A DNA stretch of 52,548 nucleotides from Guptibacillus hwajinpoensis. Lineage in GTDB: Bacteria; Bacillota; Bacilli; Bacillales; Guptibacillaceae. Shown here one piece after another: positions 1 to 8,268 of the stretch; within the stretch, counting starts at the first letter, position 1; each line of letters opens with the position of its first letter. Made by a program: the position numbers and the translations under genes. Under the pieces are notes generated by a model, which was not told the DNA's origin, ran no database searches, and saw only the letters and a program-made list of their open reading frames with translations. The stretch lies in assembly GCF_001039475.1 (NCBI RefSeq), contig NZ_LELK01000012.1, positions 310-52,857 on the forward strand, given 5' to 3'.

Positions 1-190
1 CTTTTTTTGTATGGTTTTAGCTAATCTTACTTCATGAATAAACAAGAAAAGCATCTTCGAAAGCTACGCAGGGGTGGGAGAAGCAAGAAATTCGAGGAAG
101 CAAGTGATGTCAGACCGGAGTGGATATTCGGGAGATCCATGAGGATCTGGCATGTAGTTTTAAGCTAGCAAACGCAGCTTTCAAAAGAAA
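1..190. other. Gene-free left edge
   Basis: No credible gene is seen here. The first bases are a C followed by a run of seven T, which could be the tail of a terminator lying outside the window; in B. subtilis an rRNA operon precedes gin, so this is plausible but unproven. A small perfect hairpin with arms AGATCC and GGATCT lies at 133-148. Open frames crossing this stretch on both strands have no ribosome binding site and no recognisable motif. Confidence 0.5.
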
Positions 191-281
191 TCGCGGATAT
201 AATCTCAAATTCGCAGATAAAATGATGGGAATCGCGGATATACCCAGAAAAACGCGGATATATCGTAAATATCGCGGAAAT
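191..281. repeat. Degenerate tandem repeat, about 20-bp period
   Basis: Five copies of a TCGCGGATAT-like core start at 191, 211, 232, 252 and 272, giving steps of 20, 21, 20 and 20 bp. The second and fifth copies have single-base changes (TCGCAGATAA, TCGCGGAAAT). The bases between cores are A/T rich and not conserved. The spacing is close to two DNA helical turns. A 77-codon frame at 120-353 runs through the repeat but looks spurious. Confidence 0.75.
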
Positions 282-429
282 ACATTTCAAATCCAAACTC
301 ACGTCCTTCCCAGCTTGATCAGTATACCAATGAAATTTTACTTTCTTTTGTAAATGACTGACACGGGATAAGTTAGAGTAACATACGCTTAAAAAGAAGT
401 AAGAATTCATCTTACAAGTCAGAAAACTA

Positions 430-458
430 GTATAGATCCACCATAATTGGGCAAAGCT
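430..458 (+). promoter_or_regulatory. Candidate sigma-F promoter of gin
   Basis: A -35-like GTATA at 430-434 is followed after exactly 15 bp by GGCAAAGCT at 450-458. The sigma-F consensus is GYWTA-N15-GGNRANANT, so only one position of the -10 box departs. Transcription would start near 465, just before the ribosome binding site at 467-476, giving a short leader. B. subtilis csfB is sigma-F dependent, which fits. Confidence 0.5.
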
Positions 459-479
459 TTTATCATGGAGGTGGGGACA

Positions 480-677
480 ATGGAGAATGCGATCAGGCAT
501 ACTGCAGGTGAATGTTGCCTTGTTTGTGAAGAAACCAGCTTAGTAGGAATTCATATATGCGGGCGGTTTATTTGTAACGAATGTGAACGTAAGGTTGTTG
601 AAACAGATACGAGTCATGAAGATTATCAATACTACTTAAAGAAACTACGGAAATTAAGTTTAAGTCGATTAGCATAA
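480..677 (+). CDS. gin: Anti-sigma factor Gin (CsfB), 65 aa
   Basis: A small cysteine-rich protein. The family (Gin/CsfB) binds and inhibits sigma-G, and also sigma-E, so that late forespore genes are not switched on early. The four cysteines form two zinc-knuckle pairs, CLVC near residues 13-16 and CGRFIC-NEC near 26-32, followed by a charged helical C-terminus, as in the family. The ATG at 480 was chosen because GGAGGTGGGG lies at 467-476; an in-frame ATG at 465 and an upstream GTG have no such site. It is followed by its own terminator and by yaaO. B. subtilis has xpaC and yaaN between csfB and yaaO; both are absent here. Confidence 0.9.
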   Translation: MENAIRHTAGECCLVCEETSLVGIHICGRFICNECERKVVETDTSHEDYQYYLKKLRKLSLSRLA

Positions 678-678
678 G

Positions 679-714
679 CAGATAGCTGTAAGCCTGAGCT
701 ATCTGCATTTTTTT
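679..714 (+). terminator. Terminator after gin
   Basis: A nine-base-pair stem, CAGATAGCT at 679-687 and AGCTATCTG at 697-705, is followed by a run of seven T at 708-714. Confidence 0.85.
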
Positions 715-842
715 GTTTAGTTGGCCGAAAGCATTCACATGGAAACATCCTCAAAAGGACTTCACCGTACTTCTATCAACTTGCAGATAGTGATAGAATA
801 CTAGTATAAGGACAAAGATGATGTTTAGGAGATAGAGCGTGA

Positions 843-2291
843 ATGAAGCACCATATTAAAAAGGCGCCACTTTTTGAAGCATTAACAAAATGGAAAGAGA
901 AAGAGCCAGTTTCCTTTCATGTACCTGGACATAAAAACGGAGCAGTTTTTTCGAAAGATTGGAATGCAGATCAATTGTATCGTGGTTTGTTATCGATCGA
1001 TGCAACAGAGCTCTCTGGGCTTGATGATTTACATGCAGCAGATGGTCCTATTCGTGAGGCTGAGCAACTTACGGCTGAATTTTATGGTAGTATAGATAGC
1101 CGCTTTCTAGTAGGAGGATCAACTGCAGGTAACCTTGCGATGCTAATGGGAGTTTGTTCTGAAGGAGATCAAGTTTTTGTCCAAAAAAACTGTCATAAAT
1201 CTGTTTTGAATGGACTTCGCCTATCAAAAGCATGCCCAGTTTTTCTTTCTCCAGTGGTAGATTCTGAAAGTCAGGTGGCAACTGGAATAACAATCGATAC
1301 ATTACGAAAGGCGCTCGCTACGTATCCAAGTGTGAAAGCCATCGTACTCACAAATCCTAATTATTACGGTATGACAATAGATCTTAAACCCATTATCTCA
1401 TATGCTCATGAGAACGGAGTGGCCGTTCTGGTTGATGAAGCGCATGGGGCTCATTATGCAAGAGAGCCGTACTTTCCTAGAAGTGCTGTGCAGCTTGGTG
1501 CAGATTTGGTTGTACAATCTGCCCACAAAACACTTCCTGCCATGACGATGGGATCTTATTTGCATGTTGGTAATGCAGTATTTCGAAAAGCGGTTAATGA
1601 ATATCTAGAACTATTTCAGTCAAGCAGTCCATCCTATCCAATTATGGGATCATTAGATCTGTCGAGACACTATCTCTCTTCTCTATCTGATGATAAGTTA
1701 GTACAGATAGTAAGCGAGATCAATACGTTTAGAGAACAGTTAAAAACTCTGTCTGGTATTACCGTTATTGAAAAGAATGGTAAAGCCTATGATCAACTAG
1801 ATCCTTTGAAAATTACGGTACAGGTAAGAGGTCTGTCAGGTTATGAGTTAGCAGCCCAACTAGAAAAGGAAGGGATTTTCGTTGAGTTAGCTGATCCGTT
1901 AAATGTTCTTCTTGTTTGTCCACTTGCTTCTCTACCTGATCATTTTGAAAAAGCTAGAATGGCTTTTGATCAAATTGTGAGTGGGGTTGGCAATACTAAT
2001 ACTGAGATAGTACGTCATGGCGTTCATTGGTTGGAAGAAGATATTACATTTCCTGCTTATTCCTTTATAGAGTTGGAGACGATGAATAAAGAAGAAGTTA
2101 ATTTTAAAAAAGCAGCTGGTTCAATTGCTGCTAGAGCAATTATTCCATATCCCCCCGGAATTCCGATCGTAATGCCAGGAGAAAGAATAAGCATGAGGAG
2201 TATACGGATGCTTGAAACTGTTATACAAGGTGGAGGGCACGTACAAGGGATGAAGGAAAATAGGATTGAGATTGCTATAGAAGAGGAGTAG
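843..2291 (+). CDS. yaaO: Orn/Lys/Arg decarboxylase family protein YaaO, 482 aa
   Basis: A pyridoxal-phosphate fold-type I decarboxylase of the Orn/Lys/Arg class, in the short Bacillus form that lacks the N-terminal wing domain. The PLP lysine is Lys229 in SAHKTLPAMT, and the ring-binding aspartate is in VDEAHGAHY about 30 residues before it. The N-terminus carries VSFHVPGHKNG, typical of the family. It presumably decarboxylates lysine or arginine in polyamine metabolism; the substrate cannot be read from sequence, and the B. subtilis homologue is uncharacterised. AGGAG at 827-831 supports the ATG. The stop lies five bases before tmk, so the two are probably co-transcribed. Confidence 0.88.
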   Translation: MKHHIKKAPLFEALTKWKEKEPVSFHVPGHKNGAVFSKDWNADQLYRGLLSIDATELSGLDDLHAADGPIREAEQLTAEFYGSIDSRFLVGGSTAGNLAMLMGVCSEGDQVFVQKNCHKSVLNGLRLSKACPVFLSPVVDSESQVATGITIDTLRKALATYPSVKAIVLTNPNYYGMTIDLKPIISYAHENGVAVLVDEAHGAHYAREPYFPRSAVQLGADLVVQSAHKTLPAMTMGSYLHVGNAVFRKAVNEYLELFQSSSPSYPIMGSLDLSRHYLSSLSDDKLVQIVSEINTFREQLKTLSGITVIEKNGKAYDQLDPLKITVQVRGLSGYELAAQLEKEGIFVELADPLNVLLVCPLASLPDHFEKARMAFDQIVSGVGNTNTEIVRHGVHWLEEDITFPAYSFIELETMNKEEVNFKKAAGSIAARAIIPYPPGIPIVMPGERISMRSIRMLETVIQGGGHVQGMKENRIEIAIEEE

Positions 2292-2295
2292 GGCA

Positions 2296-2934
2296 TTGAG
2301 AGGTTTATTTATTACATTTGAAGGACCTGATGGCGCAGGTAAATCGACGCAGGTTCAGAAATTATCGAATTACTTAACTGAGGAAGGAATTCCTTTTATC
2401 CATACAAGAGAGCCAGGTGGCACAGCTATTAGCGATCAAATTCGTTCGTTAATTCTTAATCCTGTGCATAAGGAAATGGTTGATGAGACTGAAGTGCTAT
2501 TATATGCAGCTTCAAGGTCTCAGCATGTGAAAGAGAAGATTGTTCCTGCACTTGAGCAAGGCTATATTGTTCTTTGTGATCGCTTTGTTGATGCATCCAT
2601 TGCTTATCAGGGTGTCGGGCTTGGACTGGATGTAGAAAAGATTAAACTGATTAATGAATTTGCAACAGGTGGTCTAACGCCAGATCGTAGCTATATGATT
2701 GATCTTCCTGTTTCAGTTGGAAGAGAAAGAATGGCTGCTAGAAATCAATTGGATCGTATCGAACAAAAAGGAACAGCGTATCATGAGACTGTACGTGGAG
2801 CTTTCCTAGAATTGTACGAAGAACAACAAGAACGCATCACACTTATAAACGGTGAGAATAATGTCGAAGAGATTTTTCGTACTATAAAAAAGGATTTTAT
2901 ATCTCTTTGGGATAACTATTGTAAGAACAACTAA
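2296..2934 (+). CDS. tmk: Thymidylate kinase, 212 aa
   Basis: Phosphorylates dTMP to dTDP with ATP, an essential step for DNA precursor supply. The P-loop GPDGAGKST is at residues 10-18, the nucleotide-binding TREPGGT follows, and the catalytic DR pair sits at about 95-96 in CDRFVDASIAYQG. Length matches the family (about 210 aa). The start is TTG, preceded by GAGGAG in the end of yaaO. The arrangement tmk-darA-holB follows B. subtilis except that yaaR is missing. A cytosolic housekeeping enzyme, probably transcribed with its neighbours. Confidence 0.96.
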   Translation: MRGLFITFEGPDGAGKSTQVQKLSNYLTEEGIPFIHTREPGGTAISDQIRSLILNPVHKEMVDETEVLLYAASRSQHVKEKIVPALEQGYIVLCDRFVDASIAYQGVGLGLDVEKIKLINEFATGGLTPDRSYMIDLPVSVGRERMAARNQLDRIEQKGTAYHETVRGAFLELYEEQQERITLINGENNVEEIFRTIKKDFISLWDNYCKNN

Positions 2935-2945
2935 TTAACGGGTGA

Positions 2946-3302
<357 letters not shown>

Positions 3303-3328
3303 ATTGTGCGGTAGGATGAGTGATAGTT

Positions 3329-4315
3329 ATGATAGATTGGAATGAATTAAAAAAACGGCAGCCGACCGTTGTCCGTATGATAATGAACAGCTTTCATAAA
3401 GATCGCCTTTCTCATGCGTATTTATTTGATGGAGGGGCAGGTACGGGGAAAAAGGATATAGCTGTACACATGGCAAAAACCTATTTTTGTCAGAAACGTA
3501 CTAATATTGAACCTTGTCAAGATTGTAAGGATTGCAAGCGAATCGATTCAGGGAATCATCCTGATCTCCACTTAATTGAGCCAGATGGACAATCGATCAA
3601 AATTGATCAAATTCGTAAGTTGCAAAAAGAGTTTTCTTATCTAGGAGTAGAATCTCGTAAGAAAGTTTATATATTGAATCATTCAGATCGAATGACAACA
3701 CAAGCTGCCAATAGTTTACTTAAGTTTCTTGAAGAGCCCGGACAGATGACAATGGCTATTCTATTAACTGAACAAAAACAGCATATTTTATCAACTATTT
3801 ATTCGAGATGTCAGGTTATCACATTTCGTCCGCTCTCAACAAATGGCGTTGAAGAAGCTCTTGTGAGTGAAGGTGTACCTCCACAACTTGCAAAAACAGC
3901 ATCACAATTAACGAATGATCAACGTACTGCAAAGGAGTTAGCGCTTGATGAGTGGTTTGCACAGGCGAGAGCGATAGTGATACAATTGACTGAAGAGTTG
4001 AAGGAAAGACCTCATCAGGTTTTCCTAACGATCCATGACAAATGGCTACCACATTTCAAGGATAAATCGCAGCAAGATATGGGACTTAATCTTATGCTTT
4101 TCTGGTATAAGGATTTAATGAAAATACAACTGCAAGATAACCGCATTGTCTATGCAGATCAGAAGGATAAGCTCGAACGTTATGCCCTTCAATTCGGAAG
4201 AAAGAAGATAAGCCAGCATATGATGGCAATACTTGATGCCAAAAGACGTCTGAGTGCCAATACAAACCCGCAGTTTGTGATGGAACAGTTAGTGCTCAGG
4301 TTACGGGAGGGATAA
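3329..4315 (+). CDS. holB: DNA polymerase III subunit delta prime, 328 aa
   Basis: The delta-prime subunit of the clamp loader, an AAA+ protein that helps load the beta clamp. The P-loop-like GGAGTGKK is at residues 35-42. Four zinc-binding cysteines are visible at Cys54, Cys63, Cys66 and Cys69. LLKFLEEP follows in the core. The ATG at 3329 gives the family start MIDWNELKK and is well spaced from AGGATGAG at 3313-3320; a GTG at 3320 overlaps that site. In B. subtilis yaaR lies just upstream; here only 26 bases separate darA and holB. Confidence 0.93.
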   Translation: MIDWNELKKRQPTVVRMIMNSFHKDRLSHAYLFDGGAGTGKKDIAVHMAKTYFCQKRTNIEPCQDCKDCKRIDSGNHPDLHLIEPDGQSIKIDQIRKLQKEFSYLGVESRKKVYILNHSDRMTTQAANSLLKFLEEPGQMTMAILLTEQKQHILSTIYSRCQVITFRPLSTNGVEEALVSEGVPPQLAKTASQLTNDQRTAKELALDEWFAQARAIVIQLTEELKERPHQVFLTIHDKWLPHFKDKSQQDMGLNLMLFWYKDLMKIQLQDNRIVYADQKDKLERYALQFGRKKISQHMMAILDAKRRLSANTNPQFVMEQLVLRLREG

Positions 4316-4319
4316 GTTT

Positions 4320-5147
4320 GTGTATGAAGTAGTCGGTGTTCGCTTCAAGAAAGCGGGTAAGATCTATTACTTTGATCCGAGTAGCCTCCAGGTATCAGAC
4401 AAAGAATATGTCATAGTGGAGACTGCAAGAGGGGTTGAATTCGGTAAAGTCGTTTTAGCCAACAAGCAGGTTGATGAAGAGGATGTAGTACTCCCTCTCA
4501 AAAAGGTAATCCGTATAGCTGATGAAAAAGATCGGTTAGCGGTTGAAGATAATAAACATGCAGCTCAAGAAGCATTTGATGTGTGTGTTGCTAAAATTGA
4601 AGAGTACAAGCTGGATATGAAGCTTGTTGATGTAGAATATACATTTGACCGCAATAAAATCATTTTTTATTTTACGGCAGATGGAAGAGTCGATTTTCGC
4701 GAGCTTGTTAAAGGACTCGCATCGATCTTCAGAACAAGAATTGAATTACGCCAAATTGGCGTAAGAGATGAAGCGAAGATGCTCGGTGGGATTGGTCCGT
4801 GCGGCAGAATGCTTTGCTGCTCAACATGGCTTGGAGATTTTGAGCCTGTTTCGATCAAAATGGCGAAAGATCAAAACCTTTCCTTAAATCCTGCCAAAAT
4901 TTCTGGACTGTGCGGCAGATTAATGTGCTGTTTGAAGTACGAAAATGATGCGTATGAATCAGGTAAGAAGGAACTTCCCGATGTTGGGAAGACGATTAAT
5001 ACAGGTCAGGGCAAAGGAAAAGTTGTCGGGTTGAATATTCTAGAACGTCTTGTACAGGTAGAGTTATTCGAACTTAACCGTGTGACAGAATATACGCTTG
5101 ATGAATTGATTCAAGACGGCGCAGTATCTACGCAAGCCACAGATTGA
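4320..5147 (+). CDS. ricT: RicT (YaaT), PSP1-domain regulatory iron-sulfur protein, 275 aa
   Basis: Part of the RicA-RicF-RicT (Y-complex), which carries 4Fe-4S clusters, works with RNase Y in mRNA maturation, and affects phosphorelay, competence and biofilm. The PSP1 core includes the cysteine-rich segments GPCGRMLCCSTW and SGLCGRLMCCLKYE in the C-terminal half. The start is GTG at 4320, four bases after the holB stop and behind GGGAGGG, giving the family N-terminus MYEVVGVRFKKAGKIYYFDP. It is followed closely by yabA, so this looks like one transcript. Confidence 0.93.
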   Translation: MYEVVGVRFKKAGKIYYFDPSSLQVSDKEYVIVETARGVEFGKVVLANKQVDEEDVVLPLKKVIRIADEKDRLAVEDNKHAAQEAFDVCVAKIEEYKLDMKLVDVEYTFDRNKIIFYFTADGRVDFRELVKGLASIFRTRIELRQIGVRDEAKMLGGIGPCGRMLCCSTWLGDFEPVSIKMAKDQNLSLNPAKISGLCGRLMCCLKYENDAYESGKKELPDVGKTINTGQGKGKVVGLNILERLVQVELFELNRVTEYTLDELIQDGAVSTQATD

Positions 5148-5163
5148 TTGAGGTGGGACGGAA

Positions 5164-5502
5164 GTGGAGAAAAAAGAAGTTTTTTCACGTGTAAGCTCAA
5201 TGGAAGAACAGATTGGTGACTTATACAAACAATTAGGCGAACTTAAAGAACATCTTGCAGGACTTCTGGAAGAAAATCACCATCTCGAAATTGAGAATCA
5301 CCACTTGCGAGAGAGGTTGGAACAAACTTCTGAGCCAAAGCCATCTGGCAGAAAGAAGCGAGGAAAGCCAGAAGTTGGAGAGGGCTACGATAATCTTGCC
5401 CGTCTGTATCAAGAAGGCTTCCACATCTGCAATCTACACTATGGAAGTATACGAACAGAAGGAGATTGTCTATTCTGCCTGTCGTTCTTAAATAAAAAGT
5501 AG
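5164..5502 (+). CDS. yabA: Replication initiation control protein YabA, 112 aa
   Basis: YabA holds back DnaA-dependent replication initiation by bridging DnaA and DnaN. The N-terminal half is a leucine-zipper-like coiled coil (about residues 1-60) that tetramerises. A basic linker GRKKRGK follows, and the C-terminus carries a zinc site formed by HICNLHYG and CLFCLSF. Length fits the family (about 119 aa in B. subtilis). GTG start with GAGGTGGGACG upstream. It is the last gene before a strong terminator, closing the tmk-to-yabA group. Confidence 0.92.
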   Translation: MEKKEVFSRVSSMEEQIGDLYKQLGELKEHLAGLLEENHHLEIENHHLRERLEQTSEPKPSGRKKRGKPEVGEGYDNLARLYQEGFHICNLHYGSIRTEGDCLFCLSFLNKK

Positions 5503-5508
5503 TGATCT

Positions 5509-5538
5509 GGTCTTTCCAAATCTGGAAAGACCTTTTTT
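5509..5538 (+). terminator. Terminator after yabA
   Basis: A ten-base-pair perfect stem, GGTCTTTCCA at 5509-5518 and TGGAAAGACC at 5523-5532, with a four-base loop and six T. Confidence 0.92.
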
Positions 5539-5717
5539 ACACTTATTGGCCTAATTATCAAGGCTCTTTTGGTATACATTGATGCTTTTAGATAAGTGGT
5601 TAATTTCCGCTCCAATTAGCGAAGTGTGGTTTTTATTCATTCATTGATTCAAAAAACAATCTATTAGAAAAGAGCCATATTAAAATAGAATTAGTTTAGA
5701 GATAGGAGATCGCCATC

Positions 5718-6455
5718 ATGCAATTAAACGATGATGAACGTATCGATTACGTCATTCAAGATGAGTTACAAATCATTCAGAGTCCGACTGTTTTTTCATT
5801 TTCTCTTGATGCCCTACTACTTGCCAGTTTTGCTTGGGTACCAATTAAGCGTGGTAAGATTATTGACCTTTGTACAGGTAATGGCATTATTCCGTTACTT
5901 TTATCAAGGCAAAGTGAAATTTCTATTGAAGGTGTAGAGATACAGGAAAGACTATATGATATGGGAACTCGAAGCGTAGTATTAAATCAACTCGAGAATC
6001 AAATTACGCTTCATCGTGCAGATCTTCGTGATTTGCCTATAGAGTTAAAGCGTGAGTCATATGATGCCGTTACGTGCAACCCGCCATATTTCAAAAGTAA
6101 GCGTAATGAACAACGGAATCTCAACGAACATTTAACGATTGCTCGCCATGAGGTTATGTGCACGCTTGAGGACGTTATTCAATCATGTAGCAGTCTTGCG
6201 AAACAGGGTGGAAAAGTGTCTCTTGTTCATCGTCCTGAAAGATTGCTTGATATTATGACGTTAATGCGGAAGTATCGAATTGAACCAAAGCGAATGCAGC
6301 TAGTTTATCCAAAGGCAGGTAAGGAAGCGAACACACTATTAATTGAAGGCATCAAAGATGGAAAGCCAGATCTTAAAGTGCTCCCTCCATTTACTGTTTA
6401 TAATGGAGATAATACGTATACAGATGAAATGAGAGCAGTTTATGAAGAGCTCTAA
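5718..6455 (+). CDS. yabB: tRNA1(Val) adenine-N6 methyltransferase family protein (YabB), 245 aa
   Basis: A class I SAM-dependent methyltransferase of the TrmN6 family. The SAM-binding motif I appears as [15 protein letters not shown] near residues 49-63, and the catalytic NPPY is at residues 121-124, the signature of N6-adenine or N5-glutamine methylation. By family it methylates A37 of tRNA-Val; this is inferred. AGGAGATCG stands before the ATG. The 3' end overlaps yazA by 14 bases, so the two are translationally linked. Confidence 0.85.
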   Translation: MQLNDDERIDYVIQDELQIIQSPTVFSFSLDALLLASFAWVPIKRGKIIDLCTGNGIIPLLLSRQSEISIEGVEIQERLYDMGTRSVVLNQLENQITLHRADLRDLPIELKRESYDAVTCNPPYFKSKRNEQRNLNEHLTIARHEVMCTLEDVIQSCSSLAKQGGKVSLVHRPERLLDIMTLMRKYRIEPKRMQLVYPKAGKEANTLLIEGIKDGKPDLKVLPPFTVYNGDNTYTDEMRAVYEEL

Positions 6456-6744
6456 GCATATTGTTTATATTTTGGAGTGTCGAGACGGTACTTATTACAC
6501 CGGCTATACAACCGATTTACCACATCGATTGGAGCAACATGCATGTGGCAAAGGGGCAAAGTATACAAGGGGAAGAGCACCGTTATCACTTGTTTATCAT
6601 GCACTATTTGAGACAAAACGTGAAGCAATGCAAGAGGAATATCGCATTAAACAACTAACTCGCGCTCAGAAAGAAAAGATCATTACAGAAGAGGTGCAAA
6701 CCAATGAGGAGTCAGCAGAGTTACAAAGAAAGCGAGACCGGTAA
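6442..6744 (+). CDS. yazA: GIY-YIG nuclease-fold protein YazA, 100 aa
   Basis: A single-domain GIY-YIG protein of the UPF0213 family. The hallmark reads [16 protein letters not shown] near residues 8-23, followed by the basic [11 protein letters not shown] and the conserved catalytic glutamate in the KREAMQEE segment. The cellular role of this family is unknown; it has a nuclease fold but no clear substrate. It overlaps yabB at its start and rsmI at its end (about 41 bases), placing it between two RNA methyltransferases, which hints at a nucleic-acid role without proving it. Confidence 0.88.
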   Translation: MKSSKHIVYILECRDGTYYTGYTTDLPHRLEQHACGKGAKYTRGRAPLSLVYHALFETKREAMQEEYRIKQLTRAQKEKIITEEVQTNEESAELQRKRDR

Positions 6745-7573
6745 ACTCTACCTTGTGCCAACGCCAATTGGCAATCTAAATGACATGACATTTCGCGCCA
6801 TTCAAACTTTGAAAGATGTCGACCTGATTGCAGCAGAAGATACTAGACAATCGAAGAAACTAACCAATCACTTTGAAATTGAAACAAGGTTAACGAGTTA
6901 TCATGAACATAATAAAGAAGCAAGCGGTCTGAAATTACTTGAACGTTTGCGCGAAGGACAGAATATTGCTCTTATCAGCGATGCAGGAATGCCCGCTATC
7001 TCAGACCCAGGTTATGAACTTGTATCAGCATGTGTTGATGAGAATATTCCAGTCATTCCTTTGCCAGGTGCAAATGCAGCTATTACAGCACTCATTGCAT
7101 CAGGGTTACCTACTCAACATTTCTATTACTATGGCTTCCTTTCAAGACAGAAAAAAGAGCGGAAGAATGAATTGAATGGATTGAAAAGCATTCCATCACC
7201 CGTTCTCTTTTATGAAGCACCACATCGTCTTAAAGAAATGCTGAAAGCAATCCTTGAGAATCTCGGGAATAGAGAAATTATTATAGCAAGAGAGTTAACT
7301 AAGAAGTATGAAGAATTTATTAGAGGTAGTGCTGAAGAAGTACTGCTATGGTGTGATCAGAATGAGATACGTGGTGAATTTTGTGTTATTGTGAATGGCA
7401 GCACAGAGGAACCCGTTCAGGAAAAGCAATGGTGGGAAACGCTATCGTTGCATGCGCATGTTGATCACTATATTAATGAAGGAATGAAGAGTAAAGAAGC
7501 TATAAAGCAGGTATCTACAGAACGAGAGATACCGAAAAGAGATGTCTATCAAGCCTACCATGTCGAATCGTAA
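6704..7573 (+). CDS. rsmI: 16S rRNA (cytidine-2'-O)-methyltransferase RsmI, 289 aa
   Basis: Methylates the 2'-O of C1402 in 16S rRNA using SAM, tuning the decoding centre. It belongs to the tetrapyrrole-methylase fold: LVPTPIGNLNDMTFRA at the start, AAEDTRQSKKL, then ALISDAGMPAISDPG and PLPGANAAITAL. The C-terminal HTH-like extension is present. GAGGTG at 6691-6696 supports the ATG inside the end of yazA. A bidirectional terminator separates it from the converging abrB gene. Confidence 0.94.
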   Translation: MRSQQSYKESETGKLYLVPTPIGNLNDMTFRAIQTLKDVDLIAAEDTRQSKKLTNHFEIETRLTSYHEHNKEASGLKLLERLREGQNIALISDAGMPAISDPGYELVSACVDENIPVIPLPGANAAITALIASGLPTQHFYYYGFLSRQKKERKNELNGLKSIPSPVLFYEAPHRLKEMLKAILENLGNREIIIARELTKKYEEFIRGSAEEVLLWCDQNEIRGEFCVIVNGSTEEPVQEKQWWETLSLHAHVDHYINEGMKSKEAIKQVSTEREIPKRDVYQAYHVES

Positions 7574-7600
7574 GTGATGGTAAACATATAGGATAGAAGA

Positions 7601-7633
7601 AAAGCTCCTACCAAAATTGGCAGGAGCTTTTTT
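7601..7633. terminator. Terminator shared by converging rsmI and abrB
   Basis: Arms AAAGCTCCT at 7601-7609 and AGGAGCTTT at 7622-7630 enclose a CC/GG inner pair and an A/T loop. T runs follow in the + direction, and A runs before it serve the - direction, so it can end both genes. Confidence 0.85.
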
Positions 7634-7643
7634 AATAAGAAAA

Positions 7644-7922
7644 TTATTTTGCTAGAGCTTTTTGAATCTCTTCTAATACTTGTTCTGCACCTTCACGGCT
7701 AAGGATAAGCTTCCCATCACCAATTGCAAGGTTGTCGTCAGATACTTCCCCAGTTACCTGGCAAGTCATGTTAGGCTTGTACTTCTTTAAAATAATGCGC
7801 TCATCATCAACATAGATTTCAAGAGCATCCTTTTCTGCAATTCCGAGCGTACGACGAAGTTCAATCGGAATTACAACGCGACCTAGCTCATCAACTTTCC
7901 GTACGATACCAGTAGATTTCAT
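7644..7922 (-). CDS. abrB: Transition-state regulator AbrB, 92 aa
   Basis: A DNA-binding repressor of stationary-phase genes. The N-terminal swapped-hairpin AbrB domain reads MKSTGIVRKVDELGRVVIP, with the conserved arginines Arg8, Arg15, Arg23 and Arg24. Cys54 is kept. The C-terminal tetramerisation domain follows. The internal ATG at 7922 was chosen over a longer frame from 7961 because GGGGAG lies eight bases upstream on the minus strand. It is the only minus-strand gene here. A promoter and a perfect Spo0A box precede it. It is a paralogue of spoVT in this window. Confidence 0.95.
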   Translation of the reverse strand: MKSTGIVRKVDELGRVVIPIELRRTLGIAEKDALEIYVDDERIILKKYKPNMTCQVTGEVSDDNLAIGDGKLILSREGAEQVLEEIQKALAK

Positions 7923-7963
7923 TTTTAAATCTCCCCTATTCCCAATTTTATAATACGTCAAAT

Positions 7964-7970
7964 TTCGACA
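7964..7970 (-). promoter_or_regulatory. Spo0A box downstream of the abrB promoter
   Basis: A perfect TGTCGAA on the minus strand. It lies about 16-22 bases after the predicted abrB start site, the position where phosphorylated Spo0A represses abrB in B. subtilis. Confidence 0.75.
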
Positions 7971-7992
7971 AAATTCTCTATTTATGTTCTAT

Positions 7993-8021
7993 ATAATACC
8001 AGTGTTTCCCATTAGCGTCAA
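7993..8021 (-). promoter_or_regulatory. Promoter of abrB
   Basis: On the minus strand, TTGACG (8016-8021) and TATTAT (7993-7998) are separated by 17 bp, a good sigma-A promoter. The start site would be near 7986. Confidence 0.7.
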
Positions 8022-8116
8022 TGTTTTTAATAGGGTAAATATTTCCTTCATAACAGTCATTAGCACACGTTTTATCGCATTATATAGACAGTCAAAGTTA
8101 TCGATTTAAATGATAA

Positions 8117-8146
8117 TTCGACAATTTTCTTGTAAATCCTTCGACA
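8117..8146. promoter_or_regulatory. Pair of perfect Spo0A boxes between abrB and metS
   Basis: TTCGACA (the complement of the 0A box TGTCGAA) occurs at 8117-8123 and again at 8140-8146, in the same orientation, 23 bp apart. They lie roughly 95-125 bp upstream of the abrB -35 box and 45-75 bp upstream of the metS -35 box, so either gene could be the target. Confidence 0.6.
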
Positions 8147-8191
8147 TTAATTGTAAAATTGTGTAGGTAAGTTTATCCAAATTTGATGTCC

Positions 8192-8220
8192 TTGCAATTC
8201 TTCCTTAAATTAGGTATATT
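8192..8220 (+). promoter_or_regulatory. Promoter of metS
   Basis: TTGCAA at 8192-8197 and TATATT at 8215-8220 are separated by 17 bp. The start would be near 8227, giving a leader of about 225 bases that contains a terminator. Confidence 0.65.
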
Positions 8221-8268
8221 TTGATGAAGAAGATTTAGTAATAGGACGAATAGAAATAGTGTACATAA

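Noticed and set aside
120-353. 77-codon frame through the left-edge repeat
   Set aside because: No ribosome binding site, low-complexity composition set by the 20-bp repeat, and no family motif.
165-500. 111-codon minus-strand frame opposite gin
   Set aside because: It covers the repeat and the gin start; no site or motif; looks random.
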